A stretch of DNA of 64,000 bases, taken from positions 62,001 through 126,000 of the forward strand of contig NZ_FUXC01000006.1 in the NCBI RefSeq assembly GCF_900167025.1. Reading direction: 5' to 3'. Below the pieces are notes generated by a model that made no database searches, was not told where the DNA came from, and saw only the letters and a program-made list of their open reading frames with translations. The position numbers were made by a program, and so were the translations under genes. Positions 17,824 through 25,578 of this stretch are shown piece by piece (the stretch's first letter is position 1; every line of letters starts with the position of its first letter). The DNA comes from Treponema berlinense. GTDB taxonomy: Bacteria > Spirochaetota > Spirochaetia > Treponematales > Treponemataceae.

Positions 17824-18212
17824 AAACAGCAATTGTTTATTCTTCAACAACAGGAAATACGGAACAGCTTGCAAATGCAATTAAGGAGGCGGCGCCGGAT
17901 GCATATTTTAGCACTGCCGATGTAGCCGACCCTTCAGAAGTTCTTTCTGCGGAGCTGATTCTTTTGGGAAGTCCTGCAATGGGCGCCGAACAGCTTGAAG
18001 ACTCAATGGAAGAATTTTTTTCGGGAATTGAAGGCCAGATTTCTGGAAAAACCATAGGCCTTTTTGGCTCGTACGACTGGGGCGACGGTCAAATGCTCAG
18101 CGACTGGGGCGAACGTGTAAAAGCTGCTGGAGCAAACCTTAAGGGAATTGCAAAAGCTCAGCTTGCTCCAGATTCTCAGGCTCTTGAAGATGCAAAGGCG
18201 CTTTTAAACTAG
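17820..18212 (+). CDS. Flavodoxin
   Basis: A 130-residue FMN electron carrier. The phosphate-binding loop is SSTTGNTEQLA at residues ~8-18, and the FMN-flanking loops are around GSPAMGAEQLE and GSYDWGDGQ (the aromatic stacking residue is probably Tyr or Trp in GSYDWG). Short-chain flavodoxins replace ferredoxin when iron is scarce, which fits the operator-controlled promoter of this operon. The start follows GGAGG and overlaps the DUF3793 stop, so expression is coupled. Confidence 0.9.
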   Translation: MKTAIVYSSTTGNTEQLANAIKEAAPDAYFSTADVADPSEVLSAELILLGSPAMGAEQLEDSMEEFFSGIEGQISGKTIGLFGSYDWGDGQMLSDWGERVKAAGANLKGIAKAQLAPDSQALEDAKALLN

Positions 18213-18240
18213 TTTTTTTGAAATTTGAGCGGTTGATATG

Positions 18241-18269
18241 TTGAATTCATTTTGAATTTTTCATATACT
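18241..18269 (+). promoter_or_regulatory. Promoter of rpsU
   Basis: TTGAAT (18241-18246), 17 bases, TATACT (18264-18269), about 40 bases before the start codon. Confidence 0.7.
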
Positions 18270-18311
18270 AATCGAACTTATCGGAACACCGAGGAAAGGA
18301 GGTGAAATTAC

Positions 18312-18518
18312 ATGGCAACAATCGTTGTAGACGAGTCAGAGAACCTCGAAAAAGCAATTAAACGCTTTAAGCGCATGGTTGAAAAAGAGGGCATTGTTCG
18401 TGAATGTAAACGCCGCGAATACTATGTAAAGCCTTCTGCAGAGAATCATCAGAAGAAAACTGCTTTGGAACGCAAACTTTTTAACAAAAGACGCAAGTCA
18501 GAAAAAAAAGATTACTAG
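18312..18518 (+). CDS. rpsU: 30S ribosomal protein S21 (bS21)
   Basis: A 68-residue basic protein that binds the small ribosomal subunit near the anti-Shine-Dalgarno. [18 protein letters not shown] followed by [13 protein letters not shown] is the family signature, and the Lys/Arg-rich C-terminus ([13 protein letters not shown]) is typical. A strong AAAGGAGGTG site precedes the ATG. It has its own promoter and terminator, so it is monocistronic. Confidence 0.95.
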   Translation: MATIVVDESENLEKAIKRFKRMVEKEGIVRECKRREYYVKPSAENHQKKTALERKLFNKRRKSEKKDY

Positions 18519-18532
18519 TTCTTAAAGTGAAC

Positions 18533-18560
18533 GGGCTGCTCAAATGGGCGGCCTTTTTTA
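18533..18560 (+). terminator. Terminator of rpsU
   Basis: GGCTGC (18534-18539) pairs with GCGGCC (18548-18553, one G-T pair) and is followed by six Ts. Confidence 0.7.
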
Positions 18561-18600
18561 TTTATATAGCAAACAAAAAAACAATGAAAAAGATAAATAA

Positions 18601-18649
18601 AAATGACCGTTGGTTTTAAGCAATGTGAAGCTTTTGCCAACGGTCATTT
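18601..18649. terminator. Bidirectional terminator
   Basis: A perfect 13-bp stem, AAATGACCGTTGG (18601-18613) with CCAACGGTCATTT (18637-18649), has T-runs on both strands. It serves the thioesterase gene from the right and backs up rpsU from the left. Confidence 0.85.
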
Positions 18650-18655
18650 TTTTGT

Positions 18656-19060
18656 TTAGTTTGATTCTGGTTTAAGGCCGTCTACCATAAATTCCGGCGG
18701 AATTCTTGACGGATGAGCTTCGTGGTTTACGCAGGCCCAGGTTACGTCGGCTTCGGCGCTGATTTGACCGTCCGGTTTTTTGATAATCTGGTGCATTGTT
18801 CCAGAAACTGCGCCCATTTTGATTGGCCAGGTTTCGATTGAAAGTTCTTCGTGCATTTTTGCAGAAACTTTGTAGTGAATGTCTACGTGGGTTACAAAAA
18901 GATAGTAGCCTGCATTGAAGATTCCGTCGTAGTTAAAACCGATTTTTTCCAGGAAGTCCATTCTGGCGGTTTCCAGATAGTTTAAGTAAACTGCATTGTT
19001 TACGTGGTTATAAGAGTCGCATTCGTAGGGACGAACTTTTAATACTGTTGTAATTTTCAT
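18656..19060 (-). CDS. Acyl-CoA thioesterase (4HBT, YbgC/FadM type)
   Basis: A 134-residue hot-dog-fold thioesterase. The signature YECDSYNHVNNAVYLNYLE contains the catalytic Asp (normally the D of D-x-x-x-H-V-N; here DSYNHVNN), and FVTHVDIHYKVSAKMHE matches the central strand. It would hydrolyse an acyl-CoA or acyl-ACP in the cytoplasm. The ATG at 19060 is chosen because family members start there; no Shine-Dalgarno is visible, and a TTG seven codons upstream also lacks one. Confidence 0.85.
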   Translation of the reverse strand: MKITTVLKVRPYECDSYNHVNNAVYLNYLETARMDFLEKIGFNYDGIFNAGYYLFVTHVDIHYKVSAKMHEELSIETWPIKMGAVSGTMHQIIKKPDGQISAEADVTWACVNHEAHPSRIPPEFMVDGLKPESN

Positions 19061-19116
19061 AATGAGAAAAGTGTAGCACAAAGTAAAAAAAATATAAAAC
19101 GCATTAAAGCGCGGTT

Positions 19117-21111
19117 TTAATTTTCTGACAGTTCTGCCAGTTCGCTCCAGCGTTCATAAGCCTGGTTTAGTCGTTCTTCGGCTTTTGTGTATTCTTCGCC
19201 GGCTTTGCGCGCTTTTGTAAAGTCTGAATCGGCCATTTGCGCTTCGAGAACGGATTTTTTTTCTTCGAGTTCGAGAATTTCATTTTCGAGAGCCTCGAAT
19301 TCTTTTTGTTCTTTATAAGTGCGGCGGCGCGGTTTTTCTGGCGAGCAGGCGTTGCGGGCGGCGTCTGAGCCCGCAGAAGGGGTAGCGGACAAGCCGGTTC
19401 GTGGAGCGGATTGGCTTGGGAGCGAGGGGAAGTCCTTCCCCTTTGTATTCTTGGACAGTTCTTTCTTTTTTTCTTCCAGGGTTTGCAGGTATTCGGAACA
19501 TTTGCCGACAAAACCGCTTATGCTGCCGTCTTCTTCCATTATGAAAAGTGTGTCGGCGATTTTGTCCATAAAATAGCGGTCGTGGCTTACGATTAAAAGA
19601 CAGCCCTGGTAGTCGGTGAGGAACTGCTCGAGAATGTTCATTGTAAAAATGTCAAAGTCGTTGGTCGGTTCGTCGAGGACGAGAAAATTTGGGTTTGTGA
19701 TTAGGAGCCGTACCAGAAAAACGCGTTTTCGCTCGCCTCCGGAAAGTGTGGAGAGCATTGAATGTTGAATTTTGCCTTCAAAACCGAATTCGTTTAAAAA
19801 TTGGGAAGCGCTCAGGTCTTTTCCGTTGTTGCGGTGTACGATTTCGGCCGCTTCTTTTATGTATTCGAGGACTGTCAGGTTGAGGTTTGGAAAAACCGGA
19901 TTTTGCTGATAGTAGCCGATGAATGTGTTTTCGCCTTTTTCGATTGTACCGGTGTCTGGCTGAATTGTTCCAGTGATGATGTTTAGGAGTGTGGATTTTC
20001 CTGAGCCGTTGTTTCCGAAGATGCCGATTTTTTCGCCTTTGTTAAATTTGTAGGAAAAATTTTTGAGCACTGGCGTAAAGTTTTGTGCGGTTGAATCTCC
20101 GGCTTCTTTTTCGCCGACGTAGCCTTTTGGAAAATTTTTGGAAATATTGTGCAGTTCGAGGATTTTGCCTCCGAGGCGGCGTCCTGCCACTTCAAACGAA
20201 AATCCCTTGTCTTGCGAGAATTTTTCGCGGTTTATGAGGGCGTTGTCGCGCTGGATTCTGGCTTTTGCCTTTGTTCCGCGGGCGCATGGACCGCGCATGA
20301 GCCAGTCGCGTTCAATTCGGAGAACTGATTCTATGCGGCGTTCTGTATTTTGTTCGATTTCGAGTTCAATTTGCTTTTTTTCGAGATAAGTTGAATAGTT
20401 GCCTTCGTAAAGTTTGAGGCGTTTGCGGTCAAGCTCGTAAATGCTGCTGCAGACTGCGTCCAAAAAATAGCGGTCGTGGGTTACCATAAGAACTGTGCGT
20501 TTTGTTTCGTGCAGATAATTTTGCAGAAAGTAGATTGTTTCGATGTCGAGGTGGTTTGTTGGTTCATCGAGGAGAAGAAGTTTTGTGTCTTCGACGAGAA
20601 CCTGAGCGAGAGCGACTTTTTTGAGCATGCCGCCGGAAAGAGTTCCCATTTTGCGCGTCATATCTTTGATTCCGAGAGTGCTCAAAATCGAGCGGACTTG
20701 AGATTCGTAGTTCCAGAGAGAGCCTTTGTCCATTTCGAGAGTAAGATTGTCGAAGCGGTTTTGCTGTTCCTGGTTAAAGCCTTTTTCCATTAAGAGGCAA
20801 AGTTCTTCGTATTCGCGGATTTTGGAAAGTTTTGGGCTGTTTGACTTAAAAATGTGCTGTTGAATTGTGTCGTTTGCGTCAAAATGCGGATTTTGGCTTA
20901 AAAAACTTACTCCGCTTTCTTTGTTTATAACGACAGTTCCTTCGTCTGGTTCGAGAACTCCGGCGATTGTAGAGAGGAGTGTTGATTTTCCAGTTCCGTT
21001 GCGGCCGATGATTGCGGCTTTTTCGCCTTCGTTTAAGCCGAATGTTACTCCGGTAAATAAAGGACTTTCGCGTCCGAATTTTGCAAGGTTGCTGATAGAT
21101 AAGATATTCAT
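19117..21111 (-). CDS. uup: ABC-F ATPase (Uup type)
   Basis: A 664-residue soluble protein with two ABC ATPase domains and no membrane segment. Domain 1 has GRNGTGKST, LSGGMLKK and LLLLDEPTNHLD; domain 2 has GNNGSGKST, LSGGERKR and LVLDEPTNDFD. The C-terminal ~90 residues form an alpha-helical coiled coil (KEFEALENEILELEEKK) as in Uup. ABC-F proteins act on the ribosome or on DNA structures. The start at 21111 follows AGGAG; earlier start codons extend into the arsR control region. A repeat element encodes part of the linker before the coiled coil (residues ~556-577), which is unusual. Confidence 0.88.
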   Translation of the reverse strand: MNILSISNLAKFGRESPLFTGVTFGLNEGEKAAIIGRNGTGKSTLLSTIAGVLEPDEGTVVINKESGVSFLSQNPHFDANDTIQQHIFKSNSPKLSKIREYEELCLLMEKGFNQEQQNRFDNLTLEMDKGSLWNYESQVRSILSTLGIKDMTRKMGTLSGGMLKKVALAQVLVEDTKLLLLDEPTNHLDIETIYFLQNYLHETKRTVLMVTHDRYFLDAVCSSIYELDRKRLKLYEGNYSTYLEKKQIELEIEQNTERRIESVLRIERDWLMRGPCARGTKAKARIQRDNALINREKFSQDKGFSFEVAGRRLGGKILELHNISKNFPKGYVGEKEAGDSTAQNFTPVLKNFSYKFNKGEKIGIFGNNGSGKSTLLNIITGTIQPDTGTIEKGENTFIGYYQQNPVFPNLNLTVLEYIKEAAEIVHRNNGKDLSASQFLNEFGFEGKIQHSMLSTLSGGERKRVFLVRLLITNPNFLVLDEPTNDFDIFTMNILEQFLTDYQGCLLIVSHDRYFMDKIADTLFIMEEDGSISGFVGKCSEYLQTLEEKKKELSKNTKGKDFPSLPSQSAPRTGLSATPSAGSDAARNACSPEKPRRRTYKEQKEFEALENEILELEEKKSVLEAQMADSDFTKARKAGEEYTKAEERLNQAYERWSELAELSEN
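19379..19442 (+). repeat. Interspersed repeat inside the uup coding region
   Basis: GGGGTAGCGG at 19379-19388 and the palindrome GGGGAAGTCCTTCCCC at 19426-19441 match, in the same order, the copy inside the TonB-receptor gene (48796-48840), read on its minus strand. Here the element is read in frame and encodes a GKDFPS-containing linker. Confidence 0.7.
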
Positions 21112-21194
21112 AAAACGCTCCTGACGCACGGAAAAATTTGCACGAAGAGTAAGGAAACTGTGCAAAAAAAATATATCAAATTTTTGGAATTTTG

Positions 21195-21260
21195 TTGACA
21201 GGAGAGAAAAAGAAAAGTATAAATAAATTATGAACATTTGAACAATTATTCAAATGTTCA
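21195..21260 (+). promoter_or_regulatory. Promoter and ArsR-type operator
   Basis: TTGACA (21195-21200), 17 bases, TATAAA (21218-21223). A perfect 12-bp inverted repeat, TGAACATTTGAA (21231-21242) and TTCAAATGTTCA (21249-21260), lies across the expected start point. TGAACA/TGTTCA half-sites are the known operator type of SmtB/CzrA regulators, so self-repression is likely. Confidence 0.8.
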
Positions 21261-21274
21261 AGAATAGGAGGTTT

Positions 21275-21577
21275 ATGAAAGACGAAATTAAAATGCCAGA
21301 CGAAGATGTTTTGATTGACCTTGCCGAACTTTTTAAGATTTTTGGGGATTCGACGCGTGTAAAAATCCTTTTTGGATTGCATGACGGAGAAAAATCTGTT
21401 GGCGAAGTTGCCTCCTTGCTTGGAATGACGGACAGCGCAATCAGCCATCAGCTTAAAATTTTAAAAGACAGCAAGCTTGTGCGCGGACGACGTGACGGAA
21501 AGCAGATTTATTATTCTTTGGACGACGACCACGTTCTTTCGATTTTGAACCAAGGAATAGAGCACGTTTGCGAGTGA
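21275..21577 (+). CDS. ArsR/SmtB family metal-responsive repressor
   Basis: A 100-residue winged-helix repressor. The DNA-recognition helix is in MTDSAISHQLKILKDSKLVR. Near the C-terminus DDHVLSILNQGIEHVCE has the D-x-H...H-x-x-E spacing of the alpha-5 zinc site of SmtB and CzrA (residue steps 2, 11 and 3), so Zn(II) or a similar ion should release it from DNA. No Cys-based alpha-3 site (CxC) is seen. AGGAGG precedes the ATG at 21275. It lies 104 bases upstream of a P-type metal exporter that it probably controls. Confidence 0.9.
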   Translation: MKDEIKMPDEDVLIDLAELFKIFGDSTRVKILFGLHDGEKSVGEVASLLGMTDSAISHQLKILKDSKLVRGRRDGKQIYYSLDDDHVLSILNQGIEHVCE

Positions 21578-21590
21578 TTTTTGATTTTTA

Positions 21591-21675
21591 TCATAGCAGT
21601 TTGTTCATGCGTTGCTTTTACAAATTGTGATTCTTGTCATTTGTGGTTTGCCGCTAACGCGGAGTTTTATTGGAG
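21591..21675 (+). repeat. 85-base leader repeat, copy 1
   Basis: Ungapped alignment by eye with 41419-41503 gives about 66 of 85 identical bases. Most changes are C/T or A/G. Both copies end in the ribosome site of a transporter gene. Part of the element (as reverse complement) resembles the repeats at 60284. Confidence 0.7.
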
Positions 21676-21681
21676 GATTTT

Positions 21682-23826
21682 ATGGAAAAATGGATGGAAG
21701 ATTTTGAAAAAAGCAATATAGAAGAAAAAAACAGAACTGACGGATGTAAAACAGAAGAATGTAAAAATGAGCACGAGCATCACCGTCACAAATATTCATG
21801 CCCTTGCTGCCACAGCCACGATTGCGGCGACGAAGAGGACGAACACGAAGAAGAAGGCGAACTTTCGCTCAGACAGATAATTTGCGCGATTGTGCTTTTT
21901 GGCGCTGCACTTGCGGTTGAGCACCTTTCGGTTTTTAGACAGATTCTGGGTTCAATTCAATTTGGCTCGATTGGAATTCAAAGGCTTGTTTTTCTTGTTT
22001 TGTATTTTGTGGCGTACATAATTTGCGGAAAAAATGTTATAAAATCTGCCGTAAAAAATATTTTGCACGGTGAAATTTTCGATGAAAAATTTTTGATGAG
22101 CATTGCTTCTGTTGGAGCGATTTTTGTAGGTGAAATTGGCGAAGCCGTTGCCGTAATGATTTTTTACAATCTTGGGGAATTTTTTCAGGATTATGCCGTT
22201 GATAAAAGCCGAAATTCAATCAGCGCGTTGATGGATATTCGGCCGGATAAGGCTTTTGTTGTCCGCAATGGAAAAGTTGAGGAAGAAAAACCGGAAAATG
22301 TAAAAATCGGCGAAATAATCGAGGTAAAACCTGGCGAAAGAGTTGCGCTCGACGGCGAAATTGAAGAAGGTTCGTCATTTATGGACACGAGCGCGTTGAC
22401 CGGAGAAAGCGTTCCTCGAAAAGTTGAGAAGGGAAGTGCAATTTTGGCTGGATTTGTAAACAGCGAGGGCGTTGTAAGAATTCGCGTTACAAAAACTTAT
22501 GGCGAAAGCGCAGTCACAAGAATTTTGGAATTGACGGAAAAAGCTGCCGAAGCAAAGGCAAAAAGCGAAAAATTTATTACCCGTTTTGCAAAATACTACA
22601 CTCCAATCGTTTGCATTCTCGCTCTTTGCGTTGCAGTTCTTCCGCCGCTCGCACTCAGTGTCTTTGCGCCGGAAATTTTTGCTCAGTACGGCTGGCACAC
22701 CTGGATTTACCGTGCGCTTATGTTCTTGGTTGTAAGTTGTCCTTGCGCTCTTGTAATTTCGGTTCCGCTTTCGTTTTTTAGCGGAATTGGAGCCGCAAGC
22801 CGTCATGGAATTCTCATAAAAGGAAGCAATTATATAGAAGCCTTGAGCAAAGTTGATACAGCTGTTTTTGATAAGACAGGCACGCTCACAAAAGGCACAT
22901 TTGCGGTTTCAAAGGTGTTTGCGGTTGAAGGCGTCGGCGAAGATGAGCTTTTGGCGCTTGCGGCCCATGCAGAATACTATTCGGTTCACCCGATTTCAAA
23001 ATCGCTTTGCAGCGCACACCAGAAAATGAATTTAAAAAACGGACTCGGCAACAGTTGCTGCGAGCTTTGTATTCGCAAAAATGCCCGGGAAATCAGCGGC
23101 CACGGAATAAAAATCGAACTCGACCAGAAAACAGTTCTTGCAGGAAACGAAAAACTTCTGGAAAAAGAAAATATTCAGATTGACCCAAAAATCAAAATTC
23201 AACTGGAAGAAAAAAAACTTGCCGGAACAACAGTTCATGTTGCGGAAAATGGCGTTTACAAAGGCTGCATAGTCATAAGCGACGAATTAAAAAAAGATGC
23301 AAAAAAAACAATCGGCGCCCTAAAAAAATGCGGCGTACGGCAGACAGCAATGTTGACCGGCGACAACCAGAAAACAGCCCAAATTGTTGCAGGCGAACTT
23401 GGAATCGACCGTCTTTTTGCAGGGCTTTTGCCGGAAGACAAGGTAAACCGCGTAAAAGAACTCATTGAACAAAAAACTCAAAAAAAAGGCAGTCTTGTGT
23501 ACGTTGGCGACGGAATCAACGACAGTCCGGTTCTTGCCTGTGCAGACGTTGGAGTAGCAATGGGCGCGCTTGGAAGCGATGCTGCAATCGAAGCGGCAGA
23601 TGTAGTCATAATGGACGACAAGCCGGAACGTTTAATCGACGCTATTAAAATCAGCCGCAGTACAATGGCGGTAGTCTGGCAGAACGTAGTTTTAAGCCTC
23701 GGAATAAAAGTTGCGATAATGGTTTTGGGCACACTCGGCGTGACAGGAATGTGGCTGGCCGTATTTGGCGACGTAGGAGTAACATTTTTTGCTGTCTTAA
23801 ATGCAATGCGAATCTTAAGAAAATAA
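21682..23826 (+). CDS. Zn/Cd/Pb-exporting P-type ATPase (P1B)
   Basis: A 714-residue inner-membrane metal pump. Membrane helices flank TGES (actuator), SCPCALVISVP (CPC metal site in helix 6, about residue 353), DKTGTLT (phosphorylated Asp about 395), and GDGINDSPVLACADVGVAMG (hinge). The last helices carry a conserved Lys (LGIKVAIM) and Asp (FGDVGV), the pattern of the Zn/Cd/Pb subgroup. The usual N-terminal HMA domain is absent; instead residues ~25-60 form a His/Cys/acid-rich tail (HEHHRHKYSCPCCHSHDC). The ATG at 21682 follows GGAGG. The ArsR repressor upstream supports zinc or cadmium export. Confidence 0.9.
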   Translation: MEKWMEDFEKSNIEEKNRTDGCKTEECKNEHEHHRHKYSCPCCHSHDCGDEEDEHEEEGELSLRQIICAIVLFGAALAVEHLSVFRQILGSIQFGSIGIQRLVFLVLYFVAYIICGKNVIKSAVKNILHGEIFDEKFLMSIASVGAIFVGEIGEAVAVMIFYNLGEFFQDYAVDKSRNSISALMDIRPDKAFVVRNGKVEEEKPENVKIGEIIEVKPGERVALDGEIEEGSSFMDTSALTGESVPRKVEKGSAILAGFVNSEGVVRIRVTKTYGESAVTRILELTEKAAEAKAKSEKFITRFAKYYTPIVCILALCVAVLPPLALSVFAPEIFAQYGWHTWIYRALMFLVVSCPCALVISVPLSFFSGIGAASRHGILIKGSNYIEALSKVDTAVFDKTGTLTKGTFAVSKVFAVEGVGEDELLALAAHAEYYSVHPISKSLCSAHQKMNLKNGLGNSCCELCIRKNAREISGHGIKIELDQKTVLAGNEKLLEKENIQIDPKIKIQLEEKKLAGTTVHVAENGVYKGCIVISDELKKDAKKTIGALKKCGVRQTAMLTGDNQKTAQIVAGELGIDRLFAGLLPEDKVNRVKELIEQKTQKKGSLVYVGDGINDSPVLACADVGVAMGALGSDAAIEAADVVIMDDKPERLIDAIKISRSTMAVVWQNVVLSLGIKVAIMVLGTLGVTGMWLAVFGDVGVTFFAVLNAMRILRK

Positions 23827-23828
23827 AA

Positions 23829-23940
23829 AGGGGCTTCCGGCGGTTCGCCGCCGTCAGGCTTTCCGTACTTCCGCTATCGCTCCATTCGACGCAGCAGGCT
23901 GCTTACGAACGCCTTTGGCGGTACTCCAATCCTTAAGCCG
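23829..23940 (-). repeat. Interspersed palindromic repeat, copy
   Basis: Starts GGGGCTTCC with the stem GGCGGTTCGCCGCC, then GGCTTTCCGTACTTCCGC and GGCGGTACTCCAATC. The last two are the reverse complement of the copy at 5118-5262. It fills most of the gap between the metal ATPase and the pectate lyase gene. Confidence 0.75.
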
Positions 23941-24058
23941 GATTTTTGATTTTTACCTCATAATTTTTTATAATAACTTGTTTTTTATAGATTTGTTGTG
24001 TTTTAGATTTTGTCTGCTTGCTACAATATCTGTATTTGGAGAGTTTCTGGAGTTTTTT

Positions 24059-25363
24059 ATGAAAAAAAATTTTATTAGCGCTGTTTGTGTTGCGCTTTTT
24101 TCTGTTGCGGGGCTTTTTGCCACTCAAATTTCTGCCAATGACAAATCTGACGGCTGGGCTTCTTTTGCCGGTACAAAAGATCTTTCCGGAAATGCCGTTG
24201 TTCCGCCGTCGGCTTACGGCACAAATGGAGGAGAAGGCGCTTCTGTCGTCTTGACTGTTACTAACCGCGAAGAACTGCTTTCTGCCTTAAAACAAGGCGA
24301 TCGCCGGATTATCTATGTAAAAGGTATAATCGACATGACCGACACTGGCAGCGGTTCTCTTTTGCCAGAAACAGTAAACGGTTCAACTGCCCAGATGGAC
24401 AAACTCTTAAAAGAAAAAACAGCCGGAACTGTTCTTCCTGTAAATTCTTACAAAGAATGGAAAGAAAAATACACTGCAAGTTTTAATTACGATGAGGATC
24501 AGAGCGGAAAAATTGCAGAACTTCGCACTGAACTCAACAATTACTGGCGCGAGCTTGTATTTTTGCGTTTGCAGGACAATACGACTTTAATCGGTCTTGA
24601 CGAAAATTCTGGAATTAGAGGCGGAAGCGTGAGCATTAAAAAGGTGCAGAACGTAATCGTAAGAAATTTGAGTTTTACAAACTGTTACAATCCTTTTCCA
24701 AAAATTGAAGAATCTGACGGCTTAAACGCAGATTTTGACTGTGTCGCAATTCAAAATTCAAAATACGTTTGGATAGACCATTGTTCTTTGAGTCCGAAAT
24801 TTAGCCACAAAGAAGTTGAATCTGACAAATACCTTACAAAAGACGGAAAAAGCGTAAAATGGCAGGTTTACGACGGACTTTGCGATATTACGAATACAAA
24901 TGATTTTGTTACGGTAAGCTGGTGCAAATTCTACAACCATGACAAAACTATGTTGATTGGAAACAGCGACAAAAAATTTGTCGACAGGCTTCATCAGACA
25001 ATTACGCTTCACCACAACTGGTACGACAAATGTACTCAGCGTCTTCCAATGGTTCGTTTTGCGACGGTACATATTTACAACAATCTTTATACAAACACAG
25101 AAAGCCGCGGAATTGACCGCCGTGCAGAATGCCGCATTTACAGCGAGGCAAATTCTTTTGCAGACAAAGAAAAGTCTGTCACTTCAAACACTTTTGGCTC
25201 AATGTACGATGTTGCGAGCAAAAATATAAAAACCGCCGGACTTTCGCAAAAACCGGAATGGATTCCTGCTGATTATTATTCTTACAAGGCGGACAACGCA
25301 GAAAGCGTTGAGCAGATTGTAAAAGCCGGTGCCGGAAACGGAAAAGTCCTGGTAAAAAAATAA
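24059..25363 (+). CDS. Secreted pectate lyase (PL1)
   Basis: A 434-residue parallel beta-helix enzyme that cleaves de-esterified pectin by beta-elimination, outside the cytoplasm. Residues 1 to about 26 are a signal peptide (Lys-rich start, hydrophobic core, cleavage near QISA). The PL1 signatures are present: NVIVRNLSF, VWIDHCSLS (the vWiDH motif) and CTQRLPMVRF (RxPxxR with the catalytic Arg). Extra ~50-residue insertions relative to compact PL1 enzymes lie around 100-150 and 255-285. The ATG at 24059 follows TCTGGAG; earlier in-frame starts would precede the signal peptide. It opens the pectin cluster. Confidence 0.9.
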   Translation: MKKNFISAVCVALFSVAGLFATQISANDKSDGWASFAGTKDLSGNAVVPPSAYGTNGGEGASVVLTVTNREELLSALKQGDRRIIYVKGIIDMTDTGSGSLLPETVNGSTAQMDKLLKEKTAGTVLPVNSYKEWKEKYTASFNYDEDQSGKIAELRTELNNYWRELVFLRLQDNTTLIGLDENSGIRGGSVSIKKVQNVIVRNLSFTNCYNPFPKIEESDGLNADFDCVAIQNSKYVWIDHCSLSPKFSHKEVESDKYLTKDGKSVKWQVYDGLCDITNTNDFVTVSWCKFYNHDKTMLIGNSDKKFVDRLHQTITLHHNWYDKCTQRLPMVRFATVHIYNNLYTNTESRGIDRRAECRIYSEANSFADKEKSVTSNTFGSMYDVASKNIKTAGLSQKPEWIPADYYSYKADNAESVEQIVKAGAGNGKVLVKK

Positions 25364-25387
25364 AACGAACTTTTCAGGTAAAACTTA

Positions 25388-25480
25388 GCCCCGGCTGTAG
25401 CCCCGAAGTTTTCAGGGTGGTTTTTAACCGCCCTGAAAATGCAGCGAAAGCGGAAGGGCGCAAGACGGGTTAGAAGGCTG
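25388..25480 (+). repeat. Interspersed repeat-like element
   Basis: TAGCCCCGGCTGTAGCCCCG is followed by a stem of TTTTCAGGG with CCCTGAAAA, then GCGAAAGCGGAAGGGCGC. Related in composition and partial motifs to the other elements. No protein or RNA gene was recognised here. Confidence 0.55.
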
Positions 25481-25578
25481 ATTGTGCTCCAAAAACCTCT
25501 TAAAAATTTTTAATTGGCCGGCAAAAAAAACTTCTTTTGAGGTTTCCATAAAACGCAAATTTGTTACATAATGTTTAT

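Noticed and set aside
18312-18518. Nearby mobile or prophage genes around rpsU and the toxin-antitoxin pair
   Set aside because: No integrase, transposase or attachment-site duplication could be found; the flanking genes are ordinary.
19060-19081. Leaderless start for the thioesterase gene
   Set aside because: TACACT lies 9 bases before the ATG but no matching -35 is seen, so the case is weaker than the two reported.
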